A stretch of 64,000 bases of DNA from Micropterix aruncella. Lineage: Eukaryota > Arthropoda > Insecta > Lepidoptera > Micropterigidae. Below are positions 9,838 to 21,429 of this stretch, one piece after another (the first letter of the stretch is position 1; each line of letters begins with the position of its first letter). The notes under the pieces were generated by a model. The model saw only the letters and a list, made by a program, of their open reading frames with translations, did no database searches and was not told where the DNA came from. The stretch spans positions 1,038,561 to 1,102,560 of the forward strand of contig OX155973.1 in NCBI GenBank assembly GCA_944548615.1, given 5' to 3'. Made by a program: the position numbers and the translations under genes.

Positions 9838-12579
9838 CTGCCAGGATATCGAGTCTTCTTCACCAACTCATTGCAATTACAAAATGACGGTGTAGTTGTG
9901 TACATTCGTTCTAACCTGAACCCAGTAGTAACAGAAAAACAGGTAAATGATGCCAACTGCTTACACATCATCTTAGAACACAGGATAAACATTATTGCAA
10001 TATACAGATCACCCAGTCAAAGAAATATAAATAACTTCCTGCAATCGTTAGACGATATTCTACAAGTTATTCATTCTGACCACGACACTATTCTAATAGG
10101 CGACACAAATATTAATATTATTAATAATAAACACAATCAGGCAGATGATTATCTTAACTTACTGGCGCACCATGGCATTCATGCTGCCATAGACGTCCCG
10201 ACAATAATCGACGGCCAACATGAGACTTGTATTGATCACATTATGATCAAAACTAAACTAAAATGTAAACCGTATACCTACCACACGACAATTACCGACC
10301 ATAGCATGATTGGAATTGCAATGACAACTAATAAAAGAACAAAAAATCTGGAAACGAAAACTAAATCGTCAATTGACCGTGTCCTCCTTCTAAACGAATT
10401 GAGTAAACAAAATTGGGATAGAATATTAGGTGAAAACGACGTCGAAAAATTTGCCCAACTAGTTTTAGAGACTCTATCTAGCTGTATCAAAAGTTCGACT
10501 AAAGTAAACACAATAAAAATTCCTAGATCAAAGAAAAAACTAACTCCCTGGGTAACAAATGGATTGTTAGCATGCCTTCGGAAAAGAGACAAAATCCACA
10601 AAGACACGAGAAAATACCCAAATAATACTCAACTTCTCAAGTACTATAAATCTTACAGAAACATTTGCTAAAGGCTAATTCAAAAAAGCAAAGTTAATTA
10701 CTACAGTCAGGAAATTAAAGAAGCAAGCAGGGACAGTAAAAAAACCTGGAGGTTAGTTAAAAATATCGCATTCGGTAATAAGCAACTGATGGAAGTAAAG
10801 GAGATCAAAATAAATAATGAAGTGAAATCATTAGAAGATAATTTCGAAGAAATCCTGGAACATTTTAATAAATATTTTGTAAATGTAGGAAAAACTTATG
10901 CCAACAATATTTTGAACAATCTAAATACTTCTGAAAAGATTCTAGGTGTATCAGTAAATACGCAGCCCAAGACGAAAACAAACCTCAAACTCTACCAAAC
11001 ATCTAAAGATGAAGTCGTCAAAACTATTACATCGCTAAAAAACTATTCTGCGCCAGGAAACGACGGCATCACAGCAGAAATACTGAAAATGTCAATTGAT
11101 TACATTGCAGAACCTATTTGCCATCTTATCAATACTAGCTTTGAAAACGGAGTTTTTCCTCAATGGCTGAAGTTTGCAAAGGTTAGACCACTACACAAGG
11201 GTGGAGACGAAAATGACATTGGTAATTACCGTCCCATATCGCTCCTTAACATCTTGTCAAAAGTAGTAGAAAAAATTGCCAAAAAGCGTTTAATCTCGCA
11301 CCTAGAGAATGAGAGTCTTCTATCCAGCAACCAATTTGGGTTTAGAAGCGGTTTAGGAACTAATGAAGCATTACTTACTTTCACACAATACGTTGTTGAA
11401 AACCTCGACAAGGGTAGTAAAGTTTTAGCGACATTTTTAGATTTATCGAAGGCTTTCGACACGGTGTCACATATAATATTAATAAAAAAACTGGAACATT
11501 ATGGAATAAATGACACAGCATTGCAGTGGTTCCAAAGCTACCTTGAGGGAAGGACGCAAACAACGTCGATACATGATCGACAAAGCGCGCCACTTAATGT
11601 ATCTTTCGGTGTTCCCCAAGGTAGCGTCTTGGGACCCGTATTGTTCCTAATATACATAAATGATTTATGTGATCTACCAATAAAAGGAAAAATAGTGGCG
11701 TTCGCGGATGACACCGTGTTACTTACGTCTGCTAACAATTGGGAAGATGCATACCGCAAAGCTCAATCGAACCTAAATCTGACGAAGCAGTGGCTCGATA
11801 ACCATATTCTCACTTTAAATATTTCTAAGACTAAAGTTATACAATTTCACATCAAGGCAACAATAAATAATTCAGAAACCGAAAACCAACTAACAATACA
11901 CTCAACTTTTTGCTCTAGATCTGACGTCTGCAATTGTCAAACCATTGAAAGGACTAGGGAATATAAGTATCTGGGTGTCACTATGGATGCAACATTGACA
12001 TGGAAGCAACATGTAAGCAACCTAGCCACAAGAACAAGGAAACTCGCCTACGTGTTTAGAGAGCTTCGAAATATTCTACCAAAGCCCCTTCTCAAAACTG
12101 TGTATATGGCGTTGTGCCAAAGCCTGTGGTCCTATGGCACAATTGCATGGGGTGGCTGTACCACACAAGTACTCCTTCCTTTGATCAATGCGCAGAAGCT
12201 GATTCTAAAGGTCATCAATAAAAAACCCCCTAGATACCCCTCAGCGAAACTCTTTACAGAATATGGAGTACTTGATGTGAGGCAATTATTCATAAAACAA
12301 TTACTAATTGAGTTTCACAGAATCAAGGATCAGCAGACAAGAAGCCAACAAACTAAAAACACAAGGCAAGCTACTGGGTCGAATTATAATATTCCGATTG
12401 TAAAGTCCTCATTTGCCCAAAGGCATTTTTACTTCCTTGCGCCGAGATTTTATAATAATTTAAATGAGAGTTATAAGAATGCAAACAACTTAAATTCATT
12501 CAAAATACTTATAAAGAAGTACCTGCTTGAAAGGGGTCCAATGTATGCGGAGTCTCAATTGCTCTCGCTAATAATTTAA
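9838..12579 (+). pseudogene. APE-type LINE ORF2 (endonuclease-RT), one stop codon
   Basis: Polyprotein of a CR1/Jockey-superfamily non-LTR retrotransposon, which nicks DNA and reverse-transcribes its own RNA there. It starts inside the apurinic-type endonuclease (GYRVF near 9844; IGDTN near 10105; CIDHI near 10232; TDHSMI near 10300). The RT follows: NYRPISLLN (about 11224), NQFGFRSG (11330), FLDLSKAFDTVSH (11438), GVPQGSVLGP (11611), FADD (11701), KTKVIQF, and a C-terminal tail to 12579. One in-frame TAA at 10669-10671 (between the endonuclease and RT) is the only break in about 2.7 kb, and the frame is the same on both sides. The N-terminal part of the endonuclease is missing. Confidence 0.9.
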
Positions 12580-12960
12580 GTTGTTTTATTAAATTATATA
12601 TTACTAACTAATATCAAATCTCGTGTATTATTTGCTATGTATATATATGTGTAGGTATGTATATATATATATTTATGTATGTGTGTATGTATGCGTATGT
12701 ATATATGTATATATTCTTATGTATCATGCAATACAACTTAAGTTCAGAATATCAAAAGAGTCAGCTCGTCGATACAATTAAACAAAAATCAGCATCCCTA
12801 GATACGGGTCTCTGACCTAGTTAGGAATGCGGATAAACATTGTCACCATAGGATGTGCTCAATCTCTCCCAACTCAACCATATTATGTAAATGGTGTTTA
12901 TATGACATATTATATGAAGTTATTGTAAATTAATAAAATAAAATAAATAAATAAATAAAA
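9838..12960 (+). mobile_element. 5'-truncated APE LINE, young copy
   Basis: Covers the ORF above plus a 3' UTR with a TATG-rich microsatellite (12645-12720) and a terminal TAAA-type tail (12932-12960). The 5' break lies between about 9745 and 9838. No target duplication could be fixed. Confidence 0.85.
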
Positions 12961-13289
12961 TATATTATTAAATTGCTTCTAATAAACAGAAAAAACATTG
13001 AATTGAAATTCTAAAGAGAAAAGATTTAATAAACTTTTTAATCCAACTAATAGTATAATTATTATAAATTATCGACAGTTAGCCGCTGCCAGGATTTGCG
13101 GTCGTATTTTGTTTACATGCGCGACTTTGCTACTTGACATATGCGTTGATAGAAATGTTTATCTGGCCACTTTGCCGGTGCAATCGTTCATTGTTTAAAT
13201 ACTCGTCTATTCTACGCTATATCGTCGTCAGAATGTTTGACAGCCCAAAGGGGGCCCGAGATTTCGTCGACCTAAGGGCCTCTACATGG

Positions 13290-13545
13290 GTTAATCTGGC
13301 ACTGCTTATCCCTGGTGATTTCCATCTATTTCCGACATTAAAGGAACATCTGAGAGGTAGAAAATTTCAAGATGAGTAGTAGAAGAAGTGCAGGATTTTT
13401 TGGGTGATCGGGATGAAGTGTTTTTCAGGATAGGTATTTTATGTTTAGGAAAAAAATCAAATCAAGTGTATAAACCTAAAAGGTAACTATGTCGAAAATT
13501 TAAAAATATATTCAATAAAATTTTCTTCCTCATATACTGATTATC
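13290..13545 (+). pseudogene. mariner transposase C-terminal remnant
   Basis: Reads GDFHLFPTLKEHLRGRKFQD (about 13314-13373), the region around and after the last catalytic Asp of mariner transposases. It is followed by shifted pieces resembling the CIN(L/V)KGNYVEK end near 13465-13500. Dead fragment. Confidence 0.65.
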
Positions 13546-13549
13546 ACTT

Positions 13550-13915
13550 TCAATTGAATGCTATAGTAATCAATTTATTTTTATTTATTTTTTTTATCAT
13601 TTATTGGTCCACAGAAAATTGTGTTGCTCCTAACTATGCAGAGCCTGTTCTAAGGAGAACACCAATACAAATGATTATAAACTACATAACTTCCAAAATA
13701 AAAAATAAAAAAATTGAATCGAATCAAGTTAAAATGAAATTCTCACTACACCAAAATAATATTAGAACTATAAACAAGTAATACTAAATAATAATGTATC
13801 ATAATAATAATAATATATAATAGCAATAATAAACAATCATTTATAATAATAACTAATAATATATAACAATTAGTAAAAATACGTATGTAAAATATATACA
13901 AAATAAATATATTTA
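13550..13915. other. AT-rich stretch with short unidentified frame
   Basis: A frame (13600-13720) reads CVAPNYAEPVLRRTPIQMII. It may be a LINE polyprotein end but I cannot place it. The rest is low-complexity AT sequence. Confidence 0.3.
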
Positions 13916-14400
13916 TTTATTTTATAATTGTAATCAATGTTTTCTCCGTCTCTCTCCTACTAAGGTTTATTAACCATACTGTAAGGTGATATTTTTGTTG
14001 GTTGCTGCTAATTTCCAATATGTTCTCTTTACTCATGATATTAACCATTCTTTGAGCAAGAAAGCTGTAATGACGTTGTCCAAAAGACGTTAGACGTTTC
14101 GGCACTTCAAAGTTTCCCTTTTAACGACCCGATCTCTCCCTGTTTTCCGGAGAAACACAATATTGGTCTTCATTGTTGTTTTTAAGATGAAGTATTGATT
14201 TCAGGCAATACAACTGCCTCAAATCAAGCAATTGTGCCTCAACATACAGGTCGTCAGGAGGGTAACGCTTCCTTAACATTATTCTAATTATTGCTTTTGG
14301 ACAACGTTTACTTTCTAGAGGAGAGTTTTTCCGCAAGCTCCCCATCCAAGTATACCGTATGTCATTATGGATTGGCATATAGCGTAATATATTATTTTAA
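13915..14400 (-). pseudogene. LINE RT C-terminal fragment
   Basis: Minus strand frames read IIRIMLRKRYPPDDLYVEAQ then LLDLRQLY, and after a break RLTSFGQRHYSFLAQ. They match the same order in the LINE at 21625-22261 (ILRPYRHPTNELYKEAKVLD and KTSFGQRHYSFIAPRFYN). Same family, older copy. Confidence 0.7.
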
Positions 14401-14551
14401 ATAGGGCAGGCCCAGAATATCTCGCAATTGAACAAATATATAAATCAGTTTCCTTAGTGTTATGCTAACCATTATTGAATGTGCGGCTATCAATCTCCAT
14501 AAGAACTACGCCAACCACCTAGTTAGAGAACTACGCCAACCAACCACCAGA

Positions 14552-14617
14552 GGCTAGAGCCATAAGAGATGCCTTGCTATCCGAGTGATAGCAAGGCGTC
14601 TCTTATGGCTCTAGCCT
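14552..14617. repeat. near-perfect inverted repeat (hairpin)
   Basis: AGGCTAGAGCCATAAGAGAT... on the left is mirrored by ...TCTCTTATGGCTCTAGCCTC on the right, with a 5-base loop (CGAGT) and arms of about 31 bases. The right arm is the start of the RNase H coding fragment that follows, so the left arm is an inverted duplicate of LINE sequence. Confidence 0.85.
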
Positions 14618-15315
14618 CGAATACTATTAATTCAAAGCGAGTGCAAAACTGCGTATCACTACTGAATTCCCTGGGCGAAAAGAACAGGGTAATTCTAAGA
14701 TGGGTTCCCGGCCACGCAGGAATCGAGGAAAATAAAAAAGCCGACGAACTTGCTAAGACGGGAGCAAAGGGAACGTTATACGGCCCTGAACCTTGCTGTG
14801 GCGTACCAAAAAGCCTTGCAAACCTAATGCTCAAACAAATATGTTTAGAACAATCCGTCAACCGCTGCAACAACACGCCAGGGTTGAATCAATCCAAAGC
14901 GCTAATTAAGGCTTACGACCCTAAGACGGCCCGTGAGGCCTTATCGCTAAATAGGAACAATCTACGCATACTGCAGGGCGCTCACGGGGCATTGTGGCCT
15001 TAACAAACACATGTACAATGTACAACCTCAAGCTCCGAGACAAAAAAAATGTGCAGGTTCTGCGAAGGGGCCGAGGAAACTCCCCTGTACCTCATGTGCG
15101 AGTGTGGCCCGCTGATGCGTAAAAGATACTCTTGAGTGGTCATTACCTCCAACCTGAGGAGGTGAAACAATCTGGCGCCAAAAGCCTGTTGCGGTTCTTA
15201 AAGGACACGAGGCTTAGCGCAGAACTATAGTAGGTGGCTAACACAATAGTTCAGAAATGGTCGCAGTGTTACAAAGCTCATAAAGACCTTAAAAAATCCC
15301 AACACAACAAATAAA
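14585..15315 (+). pseudogene. LINE fragment with RNase H domain and zinc knuckle
   Basis: The frame 14569-15003 reads LRWVPGHAGIEENKKADELA K, the C-terminal motif of the RNase H domain carried by I/Jockey/R1-group LINEs. After a stop at 15003 another frame gives CRFCEGAEETPLYLMCEC, a C-x2-C zinc-knuckle-like motif found downstream of RNase H in these elements. 5' truncated at the hairpin; further stops follow. Confidence 0.8.
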
Positions 15316-15559
15316 ATCAATGCTAGCTAACACTTACACACAATTACAATTCGCAATCTCGTGATTCAGCGACATGAATGTTAATAGTTTGCTAAATGGC
15401 TTGATTAGGATATTGTTAAAGTTCCTGTACTCCAAGCCGTACCGCTACTATCCACTCTTGTATCCGAATCATTTTGGATTCATCAAATTGGTGTATTCGT
15501 CCCCGATAACTACTTTCGTAAGCTTTAACTGTAGGTGTGCATGTTGCTGTTGACCGTTA

Positions 15560-15895
15560 ACCGTTGACAGGCAGTTTGCGCATCGTGCGGCGTCTGCCAA
15601 TCGACTGTGGGTCTAAAAAAATGCTCTTATAAGCTTCCTAAGAAACGGGGGGGGGGGGGGTGCTGACCGGATGCCAGCTGCTCTTGAAATTACCCGTTGG
15701 CTATCCGATCCCGCGTGAACGGACGGGCAAAGAAGGCCGCGGTCTGCGATAAATTCAAACTCCATTACCGCTTACGGAAGAGGCTGCACAAGCGACGTCG
15801 AACCTGCGACCAGGCTGGAGGACGTAGAAGTTCGGCCAAATATGGTAGTGAGGTCGTGAGGCCTCCCCGCTTGTTTCACTTCTCAGTGGAATAAC
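15560..15895 (+). repeat. GC-rich retroposon, diverged copy
   Basis: Old copy of the family: GCGCATCGTGCGGCGTCTGC near 15578, a G run (15646-15660), CGGTCTGCGATAAATTC near 15740 and the block before the fixed end near 15860, but no fixed end. Confidence 0.6.
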
Positions 15896-16079
15896 TGCAG
15901 TATAGGAACCTTTCTCCAAAAAAATGTAAAAAAATGTAGACTAATAGATTGTTTCATTTTAATGCTAAATCTGGAAAAAAATTGTCGGTCGCTCTTAATA
16001 AGCAAGATATAGGCATTCAAAGTTTAAATTTTATATGTAACTAAATAGGCCAAAATAGGTCAAAATAAAATTCACCACG

Positions 16080-16841
16080 CTATATTCACCACGCTGATTC
16101 CGAATCTTCCATAATCTTTATTCGATCTCAATAAATAAGCGAGATATAGGCCTTCAAATTTTTCATCGCAATGTCAAGAAAGTTGCGGCCATTTTGTTTG
16201 TACATACCGTGTTGGACACAGTCGAGTTATCGTAATATCGATAACAATTAGCGATATTACAGAAATTATGACAATTTGCAGAGTTCCTAAATTAATCAAA
16301 ATATTTAAAAAAAACGATTAGAAAAATACATATTTTCGCGAAACTTATAAAAAGGGCACTATTTTCGATGTTTTTTCAATGACTTTTTCCCTGCGGTGTT
16401 AATTTGATATTGAAGAAGTTTCGTTTGTTTCAGGTTACCTTTTGTCATTACCTTAAGTCATTTTGTAAAAACCTCAAAAAAATTATCTCGCTAACACATT
16501 GTCATGTTAACATCAATATTCAAATATTTAGGAGTTTTCTATTGTTTCAGGATACCTTTTGTTATCAAGACGCAGTCATCGAAAAAAACTTCGAAAATAG
16601 TCTTATTTTTTTAAATATCGCACATGTTTTTCACGACCGTGCCATCATTTTTGTAATATCGCGAATTGTTATCGATATTAGAGAACTCGCGATATATCGA
16701 CTATTTTACGACACTACTTCTGACACAATATGGCCGTTTTGTTGACGTTTAGTATGCAAACTTTAAATGCCTCTATCTCGCTTATTTATTGAGAGCGACA
16801 AAAGATTATTGCAGATTCGGAATTTGCATGGCGAATATAGT
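16080..16841. mobile_element. element with long (about 180 bp) terminal inverted repeats
   Basis: The left arm 16080-16262 and right arm 16662-16841 are diverged reverse complements. They share ATTCCGAATCT, CTCAATAAATAAGCGAGATA and TATCGATAACAATT in mirrored order. The middle (about 400 bp) has no recognisable gene. Another bit of the arm lies at 15985-16030. No transposase; probably a foldback/MITE type. Confidence 0.75.
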
Positions 16842-16873
16842 CCGGTGACGTTTAAAAATCAACAATCCAGGTT

Positions 16874-16917
16874 GCTGGTATAACTGCAGGTTGCAAATAT
16901 ACTGCAGTTATACCAGC
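16874..16917. repeat. short inverted repeat
   Basis: GCTGGTATAACTGCAG and CTGCAGTTATACCAGC are separated by 12 bases. Perfect 16-base arms. Confidence 0.85.
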
Positions 16918-17394
16918 GAGGGGCAATAACCGCCACTAACCAGCTGTTAGCGAGCTGTCAAACGCTAGCTGTCAATTTTCGAGGTTATATTTGATTGCGT
17001 CGCCTGAGCCGCGGTTTTTTATGCTTATTTTGACTTTTTGGCTATCGCGCTCCTAAAATGTTTTCCAATATGTCTGATGTTGATAAGGAAAGACGCGAAA
17101 GCGAGACATGAACAAAAGCGTTTGGTAGTTTGACAGTTGAGCTGAGAGCCTCCCGTCCGCCATTTTGAACTGTGCTGTGATTGGCTGGGGCGAGCGATCT
17201 CGATTTCAGTTGTGTCTATGTTTATGTTCGAATACTCAAAATTGGAATTTGCGGACTCCGACCGGCGTTAGTTAACCGGGATGTCCAAATAGTTGGTGCA
17301 AGCCGACATAATTTAATCGGCTGTTAAATTGTGTATCGTGGTTAGCTAACCACGGTTAGCAGAAGTTAACAGGCCATTTGGTGCAAGTCACCCA

Positions 17395-18118
17395 TAATTT
17401 CACCCAACTGGGACTAGCCCGTTCTATGGCGGACGAGGCTCTAATATTACAATAAATTATGTCAAAGTGTTAGAAAATGCTTATAAAACTAAATTGCATT
17501 ATAAATTCGGCATTTTACAATTTATTCCCTACCACTATCAAACAACTGGAGGACAAACAATTTAAAAAAACATTAAGGAGATGCTGATAGGCCACCCTTT
17601 CTATAATCTGACCGAATTCGAGGGCCATGACTTTGCAAATATTGTACCAATTTGAATGATAATTATATATGTACTTTTAGTATTTAAATGGAAGACTTAG
17701 CTTTAGTTTGATTATTTAACAATTTACTTACTACTTTGGATGTTACTATGTATGTACAGTTTTTAGTACGTATATATTTGATTTATTGACTATTTCAATT
17801 GTTAGGCTTCTGCTTTGATTATTCAACTTTTTAACTGACTATTTTAATTATTGTGTGTTTAGTAGGTAGCCATTAGAATTATTGACTATTTTATTCAATA
17901 AGCCTTTAATTTGTTTTGTAATACGATTCTACGACGAATAACTTTTACTAGGTTTCAAAGTTTCTTAGATACTATATATTTTTTTTAAAATTAATAGTAT
18001 GTAACGTAAAGATTAAAGTAGTAATGACACTTACTACTTAAAACACAAATATTTTACACGTCCAAGAGCGGTTTTTAGCCGCCAATTGGACACGACGTAA
18101 ATGTAATGTAATGTAATT
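17395..18118 (+). pseudogene. CR1-like LINE 3' end
   Basis: A short frame reads SAFYNLFPTTIKQLEDKQFK K near 17506-17570, the RT tail of the same family as 8725-9335. The 3' UTR ends in CACGTCCAAGAGCGG, then CCAATTGGACACGACG and an ATGTA-type tail (18095-18118). The first bases (CACCCAACTGGGACTAGCC) recur alone at 21162-21212. Confidence 0.75.
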
Positions 18119-18540
18119 AAATAGAACATAACATTTGTAATATAACTTCAATTTCGGCTAACTTCGATTCGATGTGTTATTTTGACGCTTACGCAATAAT
18201 CCTTTTGTTTTCATGCAACCAAATAATTATATTATGTCAAATTGCGCGAAATAGAATATTATACTTCATACATAGTTTAATTTGAAAATGTCAGTGGAAA
18301 ATGTACCTATAGGAACTCAGCACTGGTCCTATTACACTAGCCAACAAGATTTAGCTTTTTTACTGTAACATTGATAAAAACATTTCATCTTTATGTTTTC
18401 AAGGGTGCTGAACGCGGAAATGACAATTAAAATGCAAATTTATCTGTCGTTTTTTAGTTATTGGAGCTTTTTAGAATTGCCCTTTAAAGCCTGTATTTAT
18501 AAAGAATGTATTTATCTTGTAGCTCCCCATCGGAGGAAGG

Positions 18541-18900
18541 TCACTGATGGCGCAATCGCTTTGCCTGCCTTTTGTATTTTATTGCTTGTGATTCCCTGTT
18601 GAGCGACAAACAATATTCTACTAACATTGATTCACTCCTTTTTCCCTGGTATATTTTTTCAGTGTCCAAAATTTCTCGGTGGAAGCGTTCGCCGTGTTCG
18701 TCGCTAACAGCACCATAGTTTTCGGGGAAGAAGTCTAAGTGTGAATGTAAGAAGTGTAACTTTAGAGATATGTTACACCCCAGTCTATCGTAGCATTGCA
18801 GAAGATTTTCCACAAGATCCTTATAGCTTTCTGCCTTATGATCTCCAAGGAAGTTTTTGTACACTTGAACAAACTACAGGTAATTGGGGATTTTCATGGT
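18541..18900 (-). pseudogene. unknown transposon-associated ORF, C-terminal part
   Basis: A 107-codon minus frame reads ISLKLHFLHSHLDFFPENYG, then AVSDEHGERFHREILDTEKI and a basic end (RESQAIKYKRQAKRLRHQ). From memory, similar proteins (HFLHSHLDFFPENxGxxSDEHGERFHQ) occur as many-copy genes in arthropod genomes; I know no function. The start M at 18864 is arbitrary. The coding sequence upstream is lost or shifted. Confidence 0.5.
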
Positions 18901-19194
18901 TTCGTTTTCGTAATCAGCCTGGTAGATTTAATACAGAACAACTGACATTATTCTTGTTACATTTTCACTGTTGGCTGATTCACTGTTATTGACTATGAGA
19001 ATTAGCGTTAGGCCGCACCTTTGTTGGCCGTAAAGATACTTTGAAATGTCAAAGGTCTCGAATGGTTGGCAATACCCCGGCCAACGCCCACGCTCTCAAA
19101 TAAATTGAATTACGTCGAAACGAAGCAGTGATAAGCAAGTTGGAATTTATAGAGTTTAGCGAACTATTCTACATTAAAGATGTTTTAATGTCAC

Positions 19195-19770
19195 CCCACT
19201 ACTTATATTCATCACACTGATTCCGAATCTACATCACACTAACTCCGCCATATTAAAAAAAATTGGTTGTGTCACCCCAAGACTTTCCCGGCAAGCAGAA
19301 CCCCCCACCCCCTCGCGCGCCCTCCCCCCTCCCCCCTCTCCCCCTCCACCCCCTTCTCCTAAGCCGATAGTGATTGTGTCAAGTTATTATGATAGCAAAA
19401 GTAGTATTCTTTAGCATTTTTTAGTATTTCCGTTGTATTAAAGTGTATTTTCCTATGAATTATGTAGTATTTTCTTAAATACGGCGGAATTTAAATAAAA
19501 ATTGTGTCGCTTGTATAAGAGATGTTCCAACCGAAATTTCGGTTAAACAAGGCATCTGTGTACCGAATTTCAAGTCGCTAACTGCAATATTTCGATATTG
19601 AAGTACGACTAGCGCGCTCTCTGATGGACCGATTTCTACTACAACCTTTTCAACTCTTGCCATGACCGAATGATGCCTGCATCCCAAATTTCAGCTCAAT
19701 TGAATGAAGCGTTTGGGCGCTATCGTCGATTAATACACACACACACAGAGAGAAATACAGACTCACAGAC
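19195..19770 (-). repeat. interspersed repeat of the 1562-2290 type
   Basis: Reverse copy: CACCCCAAGACTTTCCCGGC at 19272, a C-rich tract (19305-19360), and the CGCTTCAT-like block near 19705-19725. It ends in an AC microsatellite and abuts the GC-rich retroposon at about 19767. Confidence 0.65.
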
Positions 19771-20556
19771 AACAAGGGTTGTCGACTACAACGGGCGAGC
19801 CCGTCACTACAGGAGGTTTTAACGATTGTTCGTTAAAACCTCAATCTCCCTGGAGTGAGTCCGTAAGAGGCCATCGCCTTATCCGCGAGATAGCCAGGAA
19901 TGTTACCTGGCGGGCCGACACTCACGCCCTTACTTTCAATTGTGACCAGATTACTCCGGTCTCTCGATTGGTTACGAGTTCGAGGTCGCTTGCGCGGTCC
20001 TCTCCCTTACGAAGCGGTGAAACGGTGTATACTGAATCTATCGCGGACCACAGCGTCCTTTGCCCGGCTGTTCACCCAGGATCGGATAGCCAATGGTCGT
20101 TTCAAGAGGAGTCGCCGTAAGGTCCGCAACCACCCCCGCTCTATAGGAAACAGTACTGCTTCCAGACTCCCCCGACTGTTAGTCAGACCCCGCAAGAAGT
20201 CTGACGTAGCTGGACGTTGGATTGTTCTGTCCAAAGTCTTCTACGTTCACTGCAGGGCGACAGAACGAAAAAATCGTTAAAACGTCCTGTGGTGACGGGC
20301 TCGCCCGTTGTAGTTGACACCGAAAGTTGTTAGTCAAAGTGCACAATCGATTGGCTTGCGCCGCACGGTGCGCAGACCGTCCAGGAGCGCCAGAGGTTTG
20401 ATTGCCAGGGGAAACTGACCAAGGCCAGAGTATTACCCAGGGTCGCACCACATGCGTGGAGGCCGTCGGATGGGTGTTGACCCGTGAGCGTGACCGATCC
20501 TGAACAGAATGGGTCTTCGTGGCCAACCCAGCATGGGCCCATTAACTCCCTCAGTC
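19767..20556 (-). repeat. GC-rich retroposon, full copy with nested fragment
   Basis: The fixed end lies at 19771-19798 and the far end (GGGCCCATTAACTCCCT) near 20538-20556. The body is interrupted by an inverted short copy at about 20195-20327. Long open frames exist on both strands and are shared with other copies; coding is not supported. Confidence 0.75.
20195..20327 (+). repeat. truncated GC-rich retroposon nested in another copy
   Basis: Keeps the fixed end (GACGGGCTCGCCCGTTGTAG near 20293-20312) and about 100 bp next to it, and lost everything else. It is flanked by TGTTAGTCA on both sides (20179-20200 region and near 20327-20337), read as a 9-bp target duplication. It gives the family's polarity. 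Confidence 0.7.
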
Positions 20557-20589
20557 TGGAAACAGTCTGGAAACAGTCTGGGGGGGGGG

Positions 20590-21420
20590 ATGTCAAAGAG
20601 TATATATCCGCCTTCATCTCGAAAAAAGTGAAAATGGGCCCCAGTGCAAAATTGCCAAATCTTCTAAAAAAACAAAAGCCCCCCCCCCCCTCTACTACTG
20701 ATATTTAGCGAATAGGCATCATTTGGTCAAGGTAAGAGTTGAAAAGATTATGGCTGAAATCGTTCCATTTGTATTTTGTTATTTGTATTTTCTTCGCTTC
20801 TAGTTGATCGCTCTTCTATGGAGAAAAAAATTATTTATCAAAACCTTCCTATGCAGGAAAGATGGTTTGTAGGATGGAGATTATAAGAAAAATAATCTTG
20901 AAAAACAATTTCATAATTTAACACTGCCGCAAGAGAATTGAATTTTGGAAAAAAATGGAAAAGCCAATATTTTTGCTAGATTATTTTCAAAATAATTGGT
21001 TTTTTTCTGTAATGTAAATATTAATAAATATCCAAAATCATGATTACTGAATCGTGAGTAGCGAATAAAACAACATAAGTACATTTCAGCTTCACCTCCC
21101 CGCCCTGGCGATTCAGTCCGCTGATCCTATAAAGCAGTCATTCAAGCAGTTATTTGATTCTGTCACCCAACTGGGACTAGCCTGTTCTAGGGTGGACAGG
21201 ACTATAATATTACAATCAAGTTTGCTTGGTTGCTTGATTGCTTACAAATGTACAAGTTTTAGTAAAAAGCTAATAACACTAAATTGCCCTAAAATGAGGT
21301 CTTCAAAAAAAACGTAATAATAATAATAATAAAAAATAATACAAGATAATATAATAAATAAAATGTAATTCCATTATATAATATAAAATTCGATTAAATA
21401 ATATAAATAAAGTTATATGT
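20590..21420. other. mostly unassigned noncoding stretch
   Basis: G and C runs at 20580-20590 and 20680-20690; a 50-bp LINE-start-like piece (CACCCAACTGGGACTAGCC) at 21162-21212; the rest is AT-rich with no gene seen. Confidence 0.3.
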
Positions 21421-21429
21421 GAGAAAAAA

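Noticed and set aside
19900..20526. Long frames on both strands shared by GC-rich copies
   Set aside because: Open on both strands because of base composition; stops differ between copies and no known domain appears.
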